Shown in pieces: positions 8,430-17,030 of a stretch of DNA of 54,431 nt. The position numbers and the translations under genes were made by a program. Position 1 is the first letter of the stretch. Every line of letters begins with the position of its first letter. The DNA is from Bacteroidales bacterium UBA5235 (GTDB taxonomy: Bacteria; Bacteroidota; Bacteroidia; Bacteroidales; VadinHA17): contig DHUL01000028.1 of assembly GCA_002409145.1 (NCBI GenBank), positions 1 to 54,431 on the forward strand, read 5' to 3'. A model generated the notes under the pieces. That model was not told the DNA's origin. It was given only the letters and a program-made list of their open reading frames with translations, and ran no database searches.

Positions 8430-8572
8430 ATCTTTTATATAGTCATCAGACATCCTACCACTCATAAAAAACGGGAAAATAGTCTCTGCATACTGTAAAT
8501 CATTCAAGGCAGAAATAAGTCAGGGAAGTTGCCGTGATCTGACGGCCATGATACGGTAACTATACCCCGACG

Positions 8573-8603
8573 AAAAAATGGGTCGGTGATGACTCACCAA
8601 CCC
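8573..8603 (-). terminator. Terminator after blaR1-like gene
   Basis: On the minus strand GGGTTGGTGA pairs with TCACCGACCC (one G-U pair) across a 4-base loop, followed by ATTTTTT. It lies 53 bases after the M56 gene stop. Confidence 0.75.
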
Positions 8604-8656
8604 CTCAGTAATTACCATAATCTGTATGATCCTGATATTGAAGTGTTGCAGACTGT

Positions 8657-10411
8657 TTATTTGAGACTGAATTTAACGGGTATGGTATACTTCACATCCA
8701 CCGCTTTGCCTTTCTGAGTACCGGGCTTCCATACAGGCATCTCCCCCATAGCCCTGATTGCCTCTGCATCCAGAAGAGGATTCACTGACCTTACCACATT
8801 AATATTACCCACCTTGCCGGTTTTGTCAACAACAAAATTAACGACCACAACCCCCTGGATACCTTCACGTTTTGCCTGTTCGGGATACCTGATATTCTGA
8901 CCAATCCAAGACCACATTCCTTCTTCACCACCAGGAAACTCAGGCATCTCCTCAACAACTACAAACACCTCTTTATTCTCCTCCTTATCATAGCCGGTCA
9001 CGCTTACATCCTTCAGTTTGCCAGGGGAAGCAACAGCGTTCTTTTTCGTGCTTATCTCTATTACTCCGCTACGTCCCTTCTCACCATATTTTGCTACCGC
9101 TTGTTCATCTTTGATCACCCTGATCTCTGATATCAGGGCAGGATCAATTTCTGAAAGAGGCTTATCAGTGACCTTCCCGTCAAGTATGACAAGGGCCTTA
9201 GACATGCCAGCCGGCGGTGGAGGAGGCGGAGGAGGCGGAGCTACGTTTACCGTGTCTGTTATGATATTGCCCCACTGCAGCTGAGTTGTAATATAGTTAC
9301 CGGCAGCCTTTACGGAGACTGCTTTGGTTACATAACCCACATAGGATATTACCAGGACTGCATCGTCGGGGACATCTTTAAGGGCAAAACGTCCCGAAGG
9401 GTCTGTGGTTGTACCGACTGTTGTACCTTTTACCAGAACTACCGCCCCTTCGAGCGGACCACCCTTTTCATCTGTAACCACCCCACTGACATTTTTCGTC
9501 ATGTCTGCCATTACCACTTCAGATGAAGAGAGCTCCGGTTCCCCTGAAATAACCTTGTACTGAGGCTCTGCAAATGCATACAGCACCAGGGCAGCTACAG
9601 GCAGGATCAGAAGCAGCCTGAGTCTTCGGTATGGCGAATTGAATGTATTTTTCATCATTAGAAATCGTTTTTTGTTTAGTGAATAACTGAAAAAGTTACC
9701 CAGGTCGATTACCGGTGAGCCGGCGATCTGGTTAAGCAGCACAGCCCTGTAGACGGCCGGGTCAGAGGAACGCTGCAGCGCCTCCTCATCAGCCAGGTAT
9801 TCATGGTTCTGCCTGATGAACCTTGAGTAGATCCATGCAGCAGGATTGAACCACTGAACCGTGCATAGAAGTGATGAAAGCACCAGGTCAAACCAGTGCT
9901 TCTGCCTGATGTGCACCATCTCATGATTCATTATCTCCCTGGTCTCTGTCTCTGTAACTGAAGGATTGACAACAACAAAGGAAAATAATGAAAATGATCC
10001 GGAAAACTCAGGCGAACGCAACACCTTCACAGGATAACCGGATGGCTGGTCAGTCTCACCTGCTGCCCGAAGCACAGGCAATATCTGCCTGACATACCGC
10101 AAAAGCATGACCCCTGCACCGGCAAGCCAGATGGCAAACAGTGCAATTGTCAGAATGTTCTGCCAGGTACCGCCTTCGTGCAGAGCCGCTGTTACCGGCC
10201 CGGCTTCGGCAGCCGCCTCAACAGCAGACACCTCAACCACATACCTGATTGTGACCAATGGAAGGATGACCGAAGCCATGATACCGGTAACAAGATAGAT
10301 CCTGTTCAGGAGAAAAAACCTCTCATTCCTGAGAAAGAGGAGATATACCAGGGCAAAGCCGGTTATCCAGACTGCTGACCTGAGAAGGTAAAAACCCACC
10401 GTTTCCATCAC
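8657..10411 (-). CDS. BlaR1-type M56 sensor peptidase fused to carboxypeptidase-regulatory, plug and TonB C-terminal domains
   Basis: This 584-aa membrane protein has N-terminal transmembrane segments (about 5-25, 38-58, 84-106) and an M56 zinc peptidase domain with HEMVH (163-167) and the second-Glu region NHEYLADEE (202-210). A further transmembrane segment lies at about 263-281. The part beyond it has a carboxypeptidase-regulatory-like domain (about 306-380), a nine-proline run (392-400), a TonB-receptor-plug-like segment with ISEIRVIKDEQAVAKYG and GVIEIST (about 408-456), and a TonB C-terminal domain (about 490-584). In BlaR1 systems the M56 protease cleaves the partner repressor. Here the periplasmic sensor is replaced by modules that usually contact outer-membrane proteins. 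It overlaps the blaI-like gene by 4 bases. The signal sensed is unknown. Confidence 0.9.
   Translation of the reverse strand: MMETVGFYLLRSAVWITGFALVYLLFLRNERFFLLNRIYLVTGIMASVILPLVTIRYVVEVSAVEAAAEAGPVTAALHEGGTWQNILTIALFAIWLAGAGVMLLRYVRQILPVLRAAGETDQPSGYPVKVLRSPEFSGSFSLFSFVVVNPSVTETETREIMNHEMVHIRQKHWFDLVLSSLLCTVQWFNPAAWIYSRFIRQNHEYLADEEALQRSSDPAVYRAVLLNQIAGSPVIDLGNFFSYSLNKKRFLMMKNTFNSPYRRLRLLLILPVAALVLYAFAEPQYKVISGEPELSSSEVVMADMTKNVSGVVTDEKGGPLEGAVVLVKGTTVGTTTDPSGRFALKDVPDDAVLVISYVGYVTKAVSVKAAGNYITTQLQWGNIITDTVNVAPPPPPPPPPAGMSKALVILDGKVTDKPLSEIDPALISEIRVIKDEQAVAKYGEKGRSGVIEISTKKNAVASPGKLKDVSVTGYDKEENKEVFVVVEEMPEFPGGEEGMWSWIGQNIRYPEQAKREGIQGVVVVNFVVDKTGKVGNINVVRSVNPLLDAEAIRAMGEMPVWKPGTQKGKAVDVKYTIPVKFSLK
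9212..9240. repeat. GGA/GGC triplet tract coding for polyproline
   Basis: A run of GGN triplets on the plus strand encodes nine consecutive prolines in the M56 fusion. Triplet runs can vary in length without breaking the frame, so linker length may differ among strains. Confidence 0.6.
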
Positions 10412-10794
10412 TTTTGCTTTTTACTGTCCGATAATTCCTTCCGTGTCTCATTGATCAGCTCCTCCATCTCTGCCAGAGTAAGATCCTTCTCACGTGCAAA
10501 GAATGATGCCATGGCCGGGAACGAGTTGTCAAAATACCCCTCAAGAAGGCCAAAGAGCTGATGGCGCGAATACTCATCCCTCGAAACGACCGGAAAATAC
10601 AAATGGACGTTCCCGTACGACTTGTGATCCACAAAGCCCTTTTTCTCGAGAATTCTTACAACAGTTGATACAGTATTCCTGGCAGGCCTGGGTTCATCAA
10701 ACCGGTCCCGGATATCCTTGACCAGACCTTCTCCCATATCCCACAGAATTTGCATCACCTGCTCCTCTGCCCTCGTAAGTTGCATTGTCTTCAT
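10408..10794 (-). CDS. BlaI/MecI/CopY-family transcriptional repressor
   Basis: This 128-aa winged-helix protein has the family pattern: LTRAEEQVMQILWDMGEG (about 6-23) forms the first helices, RNTVSTVVRILEKKGFV (about 39-55) is the recognition helix, and a wing with HLYFPVVSRDEY (about 64-75) follows. The C-terminal half (about 80-128) is the dimerisation helix region cut by the partner protease in BlaI-type systems. It is the first gene of a two-gene operon with the M56 fusion (4-base ATGA overlap). Two identical palindromes in and beside its promoter suggest autoregulation. The regulated targets beyond this operon are not visible here. Confidence 0.93.
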   Translation of the reverse strand: MKTMQLTRAEEQVMQILWDMGEGLVKDIRDRFDEPRPARNTVSTVVRILEKKGFVDHKSYGNVHLYFPVVSRDEYSRHQLFGLLEGYFDNSFPAMASFFAREKDLTLAEMEELINETRKELSDSKKQK

Positions 10795-10818
10795 AACTTT
10801 TCTGTCAATCCTTCAATA

Positions 10819-10849
10819 CAAATATATGACTAATTCCTTAGTCATGCAA
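10819..10849 (-). promoter_or_regulatory. Promoter of the blaI-blaR1-like operon
   Basis: On the minus strand TTG (10849-10847), a 20-base spacer and TATATTTG (10826-10819) match the Bacteroidota consensus. The predicted transcript starts near 10812, about 18 bases before the ATG. The spacer is almost wholly occupied by the proximal operator. Confidence 0.7.
10826..10845. promoter_or_regulatory. Proximal BlaI-type operator palindrome
   Basis: A perfect palindrome with 8-base arms (ATGACTAA / TTAGTCAT, 4-base centre) lies between the -33 and -7 elements. It contains the core GACTA-N6-TAGTC (10828-10843). A repressor bound here would block polymerase directly. Confidence 0.7.
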
Positions 10850-10868
10850 CTAATTCAGCAACTTTTTT

Positions 10869-10884
10869 GACTATTTTTTTAGTC
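10869..10884. promoter_or_regulatory. Distal BlaI-type operator palindrome
   Basis: GACTA-N6-TAGTC recurs with the same arms and spacing as the proximal site. The two centres are 41 bases apart, about four helical turns, so two repressor dimers would sit on the same face of the DNA. A third, different palindrome TACAAT-AC-ATTGTA follows at 10890-10903. Confidence 0.65.
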
Positions 10885-11006
10885 TCGTGTACAATACATT
10901 GTATATCTACACATTACAGATGTGCAAACTTTTCGCAATAACGTTCAGACGTCCGCGGGTGAACCTGTTTTCATAACTGAATCAGTGAATAGGGATGGCA
11001 GAATAC

Positions 11007-11726
11007 CTATCTGCAGAGCTGATCGTATGCATAAACGTGCAGTGCCACGTCATCCCAGCGGATCTTCTCACCCTGGAACTGTTCCAGCATCTGCGGGCAG
11101 TCTGAATAGAGCTCCTGGAAATTCTCCCTGTAGGAACCTTTCTTTACCTTAAAAGCCTTCTCGCCTCCCTTAACAAAGAGATACACCCTGTCCTCGCCTC
11201 CGGTGACCTGGAGTCCTCCTATGCTCAGCCCGCCGGTTTTTGCACCAGGTTCGGCGAACACCTTGACCTTGCTGTCAAAACCGGGATTAAGCAACTGGAG
11301 AATTCTTTTGGTTTCTTTCTGTGCCAGAGTTGTTGCCGTTTCAAATATCACCCACTCACGATTTACAATTCCGTTCAGGTCACTGTTTGCAAACTCCCTG
11401 ATGGAGCTTCCGGCATCACTGATCATAGCAAGTTTCATCAGCTTCGAGGCTTTCACTTTCAGTGAGACGACCTGGTCAGGTGAGAATTTTGCATTCTCTC
11501 CGTTCTCAAGCTTAACCTTTATTTTAGTCAAACCGTTTACCACAAATACCCCACCTGCAAATTTGCCTGTGATCACTTCACCAGACTGAAGGGTTACCAC
11601 GCATTCGTTGCCATACATAGCCGATATACCCCCCTCCTCCACTGTCTCAACAAAACCCTGACCTGAAGCCCTGCCTGTAAGAAACAGTGCCAGGGTCACG
11701 AAAATGATTCCAACTGATTTTTTCAT
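11007..11726 (-). CDS. Hypothetical secreted protein, 239 aa
   Basis: The protein has a signal peptide (residues 1-22, cleavage after SGQ) and is otherwise soluble, so it is probably periplasmic. A beta-rich N-terminal part (about 35-90: VTLQSGEVITGKFAGG, KVKLENGENAKFSPDQV) looks like a small barrel of repeated strands. The C-terminal half is mixed, with YLFVKGGEKAFKVKKGSYREN and a Cys pair near the end. I do not recognise a family. It is leftward, with a 62-base gap to the next gene upstream and no clear promoter. Confidence 0.7.
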   Translation of the reverse strand: MKKSVGIIFVTLALFLTGRASGQGFVETVEEGGISAMYGNECVVTLQSGEVITGKFAGGVFVVNGLTKIKVKLENGENAKFSPDQVVSLKVKASKLMKLAMISDAGSSIREFANSDLNGIVNREWVIFETATTLAQKETKRILQLLNPGFDSKVKVFAEPGAKTGGLSIGGLQVTGGEDRVYLFVKGGEKAFKVKKGSYRENFQELYSDCPQMLEQFQGEKIRWDDVALHVYAYDQLCR

Positions 11727-11788
11727 GATATGGGAATTTTTAGTGATAGTTTTGATACCGCGTCTCTTCAGGATTAATAAATACTGAA

Positions 11789-12187
11789 TTAAGGCTGTTG
11801 TTCATCGGTCCTGTGGCTTTTGTTCACATAGTGACTGACCAAAAACAGGATTCCGGCAACAATAAAAGGTAAAGTAACCATCAGTGCAATTCCCAGTGTC
11901 TGTCCAACAGTGTTGCCGGGCCGGTTATTAAAATTGAATATGACCGGGGTTAATGCAAGGCCCATGACAGTACTCAGTATCCCTCCCAAAAGTTCCCATT
12001 TCCACGCAACAATTAGTACTGCTATAAGAACAAAGGTTGGAATGAGATGAATAAGAAATCCGGCCAGATTCTGCCAGAATGTCATCTCCGGCGAGAACGC
12101 ATCTAAAGCGAACATACTGACAAACAGTATTGCAATAATAAACATAACCCGCGGAGTCCACCTGAGAATTTTCCGATAAGGTTTCAT
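11789..12187 (-). CDS. Hypothetical four-helix membrane protein
   Basis: This 132-aa protein has four predicted membrane helices (about 12-30, 40-62, 65-85, 98-120) and a short polar C-terminal tail (NKSHRTDEQQP). It is an integral inner-membrane protein, and the family is not recognised with certainty. It has its own near-consensus promoter at 12210-12240 and lies upstream of the 239-aa secreted protein, which it may co-express. Function unknown. Confidence 0.7.
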   Translation of the reverse strand: MKPYRKILRWTPRVMFIIAILFVSMFALDAFSPEMTFWQNLAGFLIHLIPTFVLIAVLIVAWKWELLGGILSTVMGLALTPVIFNFNNRPGNTVGQTLGIALMVTLPFIVAGILFLVSHYVNKSHRTDEQQP

Positions 12188-12209
12188 TTCTGGTAGTTAG
12201 TAGTTATCA

Positions 12210-12240
12210 CAAAGGTACACTACATGATAAGCCAAGTCAA
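12210..12240 (-). promoter_or_regulatory. Promoter of the four-helix membrane protein gene
   Basis: On the minus strand TTG (12240-12238), a 20-base spacer and TACCTTTG (12217-12210) match the Bacteroidota consensus. The predicted start near 12203 leaves a leader of about 16 bases. Confidence 0.65.
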
Positions 12241-12340
12241 CTTTATTTCAGGTGACCGGCAAAGAGTATGTCCGGAGGAATCAGGCCGCAGTAACGCAGA
12301 GCGATGACCGGCAACCGGCAGCGCAATACTTCGAAGTATT

Positions 12341-13132
12341 TTACCGGGTTTTCAGTCTGGGAATAAGTGTATATCCGAACATCAGCATCGAACTGCTGCC
12401 AAGCCGCAGACCTGCGTCAAGGCAGCCGGGACCGACGAACCAGCTTAACCCGGCAAGCATTGAAGGGGTCATCGCTGAGTATGCCGCTTCTCCGGCAGAC
12501 CCGGAGGACTTTTTCAGATCGTTCGGATCGATTGTATTCTGACCCTCGTTGAGGTAAACAGTTCCACCTTGCTCCGGCTTCTCGAACCTGATCATCTGTT
12601 CGGTGTAAAACCTGTCGAAGTCAACATTGCCGGTAAGCGGAACATCGCTGGATATGATTGGACTCATCCCTTCCACCGGAATGCCATTTGCCCTGTTCCG
12701 TTGCATGAATTCATTTATCCAGTTCTCAATGTCCCTTGTGTCGTGAGGAGAAAACAGGGCATTTCCTGTGAGCAGTCCTGTAATATCCACGTTCCCGGGA
12801 TTCCCTGCCAGGGAGCTGCCACCGGATCCGCCTGCCCCCGGACCTATGTCAGAGCCTACACACGGGGTACAGGTAATTATCATGATACAACTGCCATCAC
12901 TATACGCGGACCAGTCTTCACCGTTGTTGTCAAGCTCCATCTGGCGGTTGTATTCACAGGCGTCCTTGGTGTAGTAGGTAATTGACGGCATTGGAACATA
13001 GGGTATGCAGGGGCCGGGCCCCGAATGTTGAACATTTACTGTATATGTCCAGCCCTGTGCTACTGCCGCTGTTCCGGATCCGGACAATAGGAGGGCAGTC
13101 AGCACAAATCGAAAGGGAAATCGTTTTAACAT
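12341..13132 (-). CDS. Hypothetical secreted protein, 263 aa
   Basis: The protein carries a signal peptide (residues 1-25, cleavage near VAQG). The mature N terminus is Cys-containing (Cys in GPCIPY, KDACEY, DGSCIMIITCTPC), so disulphides are likely. A Gly/Ser linker (about 96-110, GPGAGGSGGSS) separates it from a C-terminal region without recognisable motifs. The last 40 residues contain a hydrophobic stretch (SMLAGLSWFVG) followed by a basic end (IPRLKTR). No family recognised. It stands alone, with 274 bases upstream without a gene and 153 bases downstream. Confidence 0.65.
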   Translation of the reverse strand: MLKRFPFRFVLTALLLSGSGTAAVAQGWTYTVNVQHSGPGPCIPYVPMPSITYYTKDACEYNRQMELDNNGEDWSAYSDGSCIMIITCTPCVGSDIGPGAGGSGGSSLAGNPGNVDITGLLTGNALFSPHDTRDIENWINEFMQRNRANGIPVEGMSPIISSDVPLTGNVDFDRFYTEQMIRFEKPEQGGTVYLNEGQNTIDPNDLKKSSGSAGEAAYSAMTPSMLAGLSWFVGPGCLDAGLRLGSSSMLMFGYTLIPRLKTR

Positions 13133-13406
13133 AGATGCTGATAATGTGGGGTACGCTTTATATTTAAAGAAGGTTTAGGGTTAATGGGGGACTCACTTCA
13201 GCTTCAGGTCTTTGTGAGCGGAAATAATAACGGAAAGGGATAGCGCGTAATTGCATGGGAAAGTAAAAATCTGAAATTTCCGGAAATGAAATTATTAAAT
13301 CACATTCGTTAATCAATTGAGGAGCGGGAATAAAATTATTAACAAATCCTGAACAGAACGGTGTACATGATTTGCTAACTCAGTCATTGCAGAATGTTAT
13401 AAATTT

Positions 13407-14657
13407 TCACCCTTCAGATTGCATGTTTGCGGATACAGGACGCAGTACAATGAGCTGCAAAATGACGGCCACCAGCACGGGAATCGCCAGGAGTGCCATA
13501 TCTCTTGCCAGGTTGCCCGAATCCATTGATTTTCCGAGGAGCCTGGTAATGAAAGCGCCTGCAAAAACCCCTGTCATATTCATCAGGCCGTACCCTGTTG
13601 CCCTCAGGCGTGGTGCCACAAACTGGCAGAGTATGGGCATGTTGTTGGCATCGAACATGCCATAGCCGATACCGAACAACACAGCGCCGCCTATTATCCA
13701 CAGGTAACTGTGACCTAATCCTATAAGCAGCAGAGACGGAATTGTTAGAGAGAGCCCTATAGCCCCTGTATATATGCGTCCGCGAAGGTTCTTCAGTATC
13801 CACCTGTCGGACAGTATGCCTCCAAAAATAACCCCCACCAGGGATGAGGCAGCTATTGTTATCGTGGACATAGGCCCTGCAACAGGCATCTCAATGCCGA
13901 GGCTTGATGAAAACAGTGTTGGTATCCAGTTCTTGACAGCCCATCCAGGAATGCTCGGCACGGCGAAATAAAAGAGAATCATCCAGAAACTGACCATACC
14001 GAAGAGAAGTGAAAGCCCGGATGCAACTGTCCTTATCCCTGACACTCCGACGGCGGTCTTTTTCACCTTTTCCCTGTATTTGTATTCGCGGAGCAGGACA
14101 ATCAGAACGACACTGTAAATTATTCCGGCTATGCCGAAGTAGTGAAAGGTCTTCTGCCAGGAGAGGCTCTCCGCAACTGTCGCGCCGAATCCACCAAGAG
14201 CCTGCCCCATATAGAGCCCGGTCATATGTATTCCCACCGCCAGTGAACGCGTTGAACCCTGGTGATAATCAGCAATCAGGGAGAGCCCTGCAGGTATGTA
14301 CAGTGCCTCACTGACACCCATAATTGCCCGCAGCGCATAGAGAACGTTATAGTCCTGGGTATAGCCCATGGTGAAGGTGACCCCTGACCAGACAAAGAGG
14401 CTGCCGACGATCAGCCATTTCCTGTTGAGTCTGTCGCCGATGATCCCGGCGACAGGGCTCATCAACCCGTAGATCCAGAGGAAAACAGCCATCAGCCTGC
14501 CGAAATTTTCAGCTTTCTCCAGCTCTATGATGTCAACCATCATGGCATTTTTCATTGTGGAAAGCATCTGGCGATCCATGTAGTTAAGCAATGCCACCAC
14601 CCACAGGAGCGCCACCACCACCCATGCATACCTTCTTTCAGCTACAGTCTCTTTCAT
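13407..14657 (-). CDS. nanT: MFS transporter, probable sialic acid importer (NanT-type)
   Basis: This 416-aa protein has twelve membrane helices and major-facilitator signatures: LNYMDRQMLSTM in helix 1 and GDRLNRKWLIVGSLF after helix 2 (about 77-91). It resembles the ACS/hexuronate-sialate branch of MFS. The function is assigned mainly from context: it is the last gene of the leftward sialic-acid operon, and its ATG overlaps the stop of the ManNAc epimerase gene by one base (TAATG). It would move free Neu5Ac from periplasm to cytoplasm. A related substrate such as another acidic sugar is the main alternative. Confidence 0.8.
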   Translation of the reverse strand: MKETVAERRYAWVVVALLWVVALLNYMDRQMLSTMKNAMMVDIIELEKAENFGRLMAVFLWIYGLMSPVAGIIGDRLNRKWLIVGSLFVWSGVTFTMGYTQDYNVLYALRAIMGVSEALYIPAGLSLIADYHQGSTRSLAVGIHMTGLYMGQALGGFGATVAESLSWQKTFHYFGIAGIIYSVVLIVLLREYKYREKVKKTAVGVSGIRTVASGLSLLFGMVSFWMILFYFAVPSIPGWAVKNWIPTLFSSSLGIEMPVAGPMSTITIAASSLVGVIFGGILSDRWILKNLRGRIYTGAIGLSLTIPSLLLIGLGHSYLWIIGGAVLFGIGYGMFDANNMPILCQFVAPRLRATGYGLMNMTGVFAGAFITRLLGKSMDSGNLARDMALLAIPVLVAVILQLIVLRPVSANMQSEG

Positions 14658-15844
14658 TATTTTACAGTTTTTCCCGGTTCAATATCACTGAATGTCTTCC
14701 ATACCTGGAGCAACCCTCTCGGAACATGGAAACATCCCTTCCACTTGCCGCCCTTGAGCGGAAGGAGTACCTCTCCCCTTCGGTTCAGGTAACCATACCA
14801 CTCCCCGAATTCAGGATCAGGGAAGTGACTCCAGGTATAGGCATCAACCTTGTTGAACCAGTCGAGGCACCGCCTGTCCCCGGTCAGCCTGTACCCCTTT
14901 GCCAGTGAAATAAGGGTCTCGATATGTACCCACCAGAGCTTCTGATCCCATTCAAGCTGCTGCGGGGGATATCCTTTCACATCCAGGAAATAGAATATGC
15001 CGCCGTACTGCTCATCCCATCCTTTGCTGAGTGTCTGCAGGGTGATTTCAGTGGCTCTGGCCGCAAGCTTCTGATCTCCCATGATAACAGAGAGGTCCAT
15101 CATGAACCACATGGCTTCTATAGCATGCCCGGGATTCAGCAACCGCCCCTCAAAAGAGTCTGAAAATGATCCGTCAGGAGCCACGTTCTCCATTATCAGG
15201 CCATATTCATTACTGTAGAAAACATCCATTACTTCATGAATACATTCCTCCCTTACCCTGTCAACGGTTCCTGCATCAAGAAGGGGAGCTATAATCCCGG
15301 AGAGATTGCTGAGAATCATCGGAAGGGAAAAGCCCTTGAGGGGCCTTGTCCCCGGATAGATCTTTGACCAGTTGCCTTTGGGATTTTCTGAACGTCTGAG
15401 AATATTCCGGAATGTATTCACTGCAAGCTCTCCGTACCTGCTGTTACCCGTTGCCCTGAAAAGTTCACCGAATGCCATTGCAGCGAAACAATCAGAAAAA
15501 ATATTATATGGATGAACAAGAGGCTTCCCTTCACGGGTCAGTGAGAAATAAAAGTTGCCTTCCCTGTCACTTCCGTATTTCTCAAGGAAGGCAGCCCCGG
15601 ACAATGCCGTAACCAGCCATTCCTGCCGTTTCTCAACATGATTGAAGAGGTGACTGAACATCCATACCTCTCTTCCCTGGAGCCAGATGAACTTGTCAGT
15701 ATCATAAACTTTCCCCTGGCGGTCAAGGCATGTGAGAAAGCCTCCCCGTTCATGGTCAGGCGAGTATTTCATCCAGAAAGGGATGACATCATTCATTAAC
15801 GAATCTCTGTACCGTTCAGCTGTTGACTGCAATAGAGTAACCAT
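14657..15844 (-). CDS. nanE: N-acylglucosamine 2-epimerase (RnBP/AGE type)
   Basis: This 395-aa protein is an (alpha/alpha)6-barrel epimerase that interconverts ManNAc and GlcNAc. Conserved active-site segments are NPGHAIEAMWFMMD (about 238-251), WWVHIETLISLAKGY (about 308-322) and WSHFPDPEFGEWYGYLN (about 342-358), which supply the catalytic His and binding Arg, Trp and Glu. In Bacteroidota this type replaces the phosphate-dependent NanE of enterobacteria, so ManNAc is epimerised before phosphorylation. That fits the absence of a nanK here; the expected GlcNAc kinase (RokA) is not in the window. It begins 10 bases after the kelch gene. Confidence 0.88.
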   Translation of the reverse strand: MVTLLQSTAERYRDSLMNDVIPFWMKYSPDHERGGFLTCLDRQGKVYDTDKFIWLQGREVWMFSHLFNHVEKRQEWLVTALSGAAFLEKYGSDREGNFYFSLTREGKPLVHPYNIFSDCFAAMAFGELFRATGNSRYGELAVNTFRNILRRSENPKGNWSKIYPGTRPLKGFSLPMILSNLSGIIAPLLDAGTVDRVREECIHEVMDVFYSNEYGLIMENVAPDGSFSDSFEGRLLNPGHAIEAMWFMMDLSVIMGDQKLAARATEITLQTLSKGWDEQYGGIFYFLDVKGYPPQQLEWDQKLWWVHIETLISLAKGYRLTGDRRCLDWFNKVDAYTWSHFPDPEFGEWYGYLNRRGEVLLPLKGGKWKGCFHVPRGLLQVWKTFSDIEPGKTVK

Positions 15845-15854
15845 TTTTCTGATT

Positions 15855-17024
15855 TTATCTGAATGTGGCCATTCTTACTGTCGTGGTTCTCACTCCTGGC
15901 TTTATCTCCCCTGAAGGAATTACAATGCCCCACGGTGTCTGTACTGCAATGGTTGTTACCTGGGCCGGGCCGGGTACCTCTCCTGCCTGGGTACATTTCC
16001 CGGTTTCTGTGTCAAGGATTACCACTGCCCGTGAAAAACCAGGATGACTCTCCTGAAGAGAGATATACTCATCCTTCAACTCCTTCATTCGTGTTGTGTC
16101 AGATTCCGTAACCATATCTGAGAGGACAGCTTCGACTCTGTTGAATACAGATCCATCGTTACCTCCGAAGAGAGCAACATATCTATTGTCTATTGCTGCC
16201 CCGGTGCCGGCTGCAAGAGGCATGACACCGGTTACGCCGGTCAGATCACCCTCCAGTGTCCATCTGTCGGCAGCGGGAGAATATCTGAAAATCTCCGGAC
16301 GTATCACTGAGGTGTGATCACCCTCTCCCCGGGTCCTGCCACCGATCATCCAGATTGTAAGATCATCACCTTCAACGGCCGCCATAACGCTGTTTATCAA
16401 CGGCAGCGGCATCTCGGCATGTTTTTTCCATCCCGAACTTATTTCTTCAGTGTCGAGGCTCCACAGTGACCTGGAAGAGCCGTAGGGGGACTGACCGCCA
16501 GCAATATAGACCACAGACCCTGCCGCAGCAGCGGCTGCACCGGACAGGGGGACCGGGAGGTGAGGCAGAGGTGTGATCAGCGGCCTTCCGCCTGCGACAG
16601 AAATTATGCATACTTCATCGGTCATTCCTGATTCCGTCTCGCCGCCCATGCAAACCACACCGGCCTTTACCGATGCGGAAGCTCCATAAGCTACAGGACG
16701 GGGAAACCCGTCGCTGCCAGCCATTACTTTCCAGTCCTCCATACCGGAGGGCAACTGCAGCATATATATCTCATTGTGATACTTTTTCCTGCCGCCATGC
16801 CATGGCATAGTGTCAGGGAAATTGGCACCGCCGGCAACTATCAATGTGTTGCCATGGAGGCCTGCAAAGGGGCCTGCCACACCTGGCTGGACCGCTCCGG
16901 GAACATGCGGCGGAAGGGGAACAAGTTCTGCCCATTCGGCATTCATTTTATTACAGGAGTTAAAGGTTATTGAAAGAGAAAAAATCAACAGGAGTCCTAG
17001 AAGTGATAACCGGCCTATTTTCAT
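15855..17024 (-). CDS. nanM: Kelch-repeat sialic acid mutarotase (NanM-like, cyclically permuted)
   Basis: This 389-aa lipoprotein (lipobox FNSC, Cys about 24) is a kelch beta-propeller with repeats marked by IVAGGANFP, VVCMGGETESG, VVYIAGGQSPYG, IWMIGGRTRGEG and VALFGGNDGS. The family (cyclically permuted mutarotase, NanM-like) speeds conversion of alpha-Neu5Ac released by sialidase to the beta anomer in the periplasm. It lies 6 bases after the neuraminate lyase stop and 10 before the epimerase start, in the middle of the operon. The lipid anchor places it in the periplasm next to the transporter. Confidence 0.88.
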   Translation of the reverse strand: MKIGRLSLLGLLLIFSLSITFNSCNKMNAEWAELVPLPPHVPGAVQPGVAGPFAGLHGNTLIVAGGANFPDTMPWHGGRKKYHNEIYMLQLPSGMEDWKVMAGSDGFPRPVAYGASASVKAGVVCMGGETESGMTDEVCIISVAGGRPLITPLPHLPVPLSGAAAAAAGSVVYIAGGQSPYGSSRSLWSLDTEEISSGWKKHAEMPLPLINSVMAAVEGDDLTIWMIGGRTRGEGDHTSVIRPEIFRYSPAADRWTLEGDLTGVTGVMPLAAGTGAAIDNRYVALFGGNDGSVFNRVEAVLSDMVTESDTTRMKELKDEYISLQESHPGFSRAVVILDTETGKCTQAGEVPGPAQVTTIAVQTPWGIVIPSGEIKPGVRTTTVRMATFR

Positions 17025-17030
17025 TCAGGT

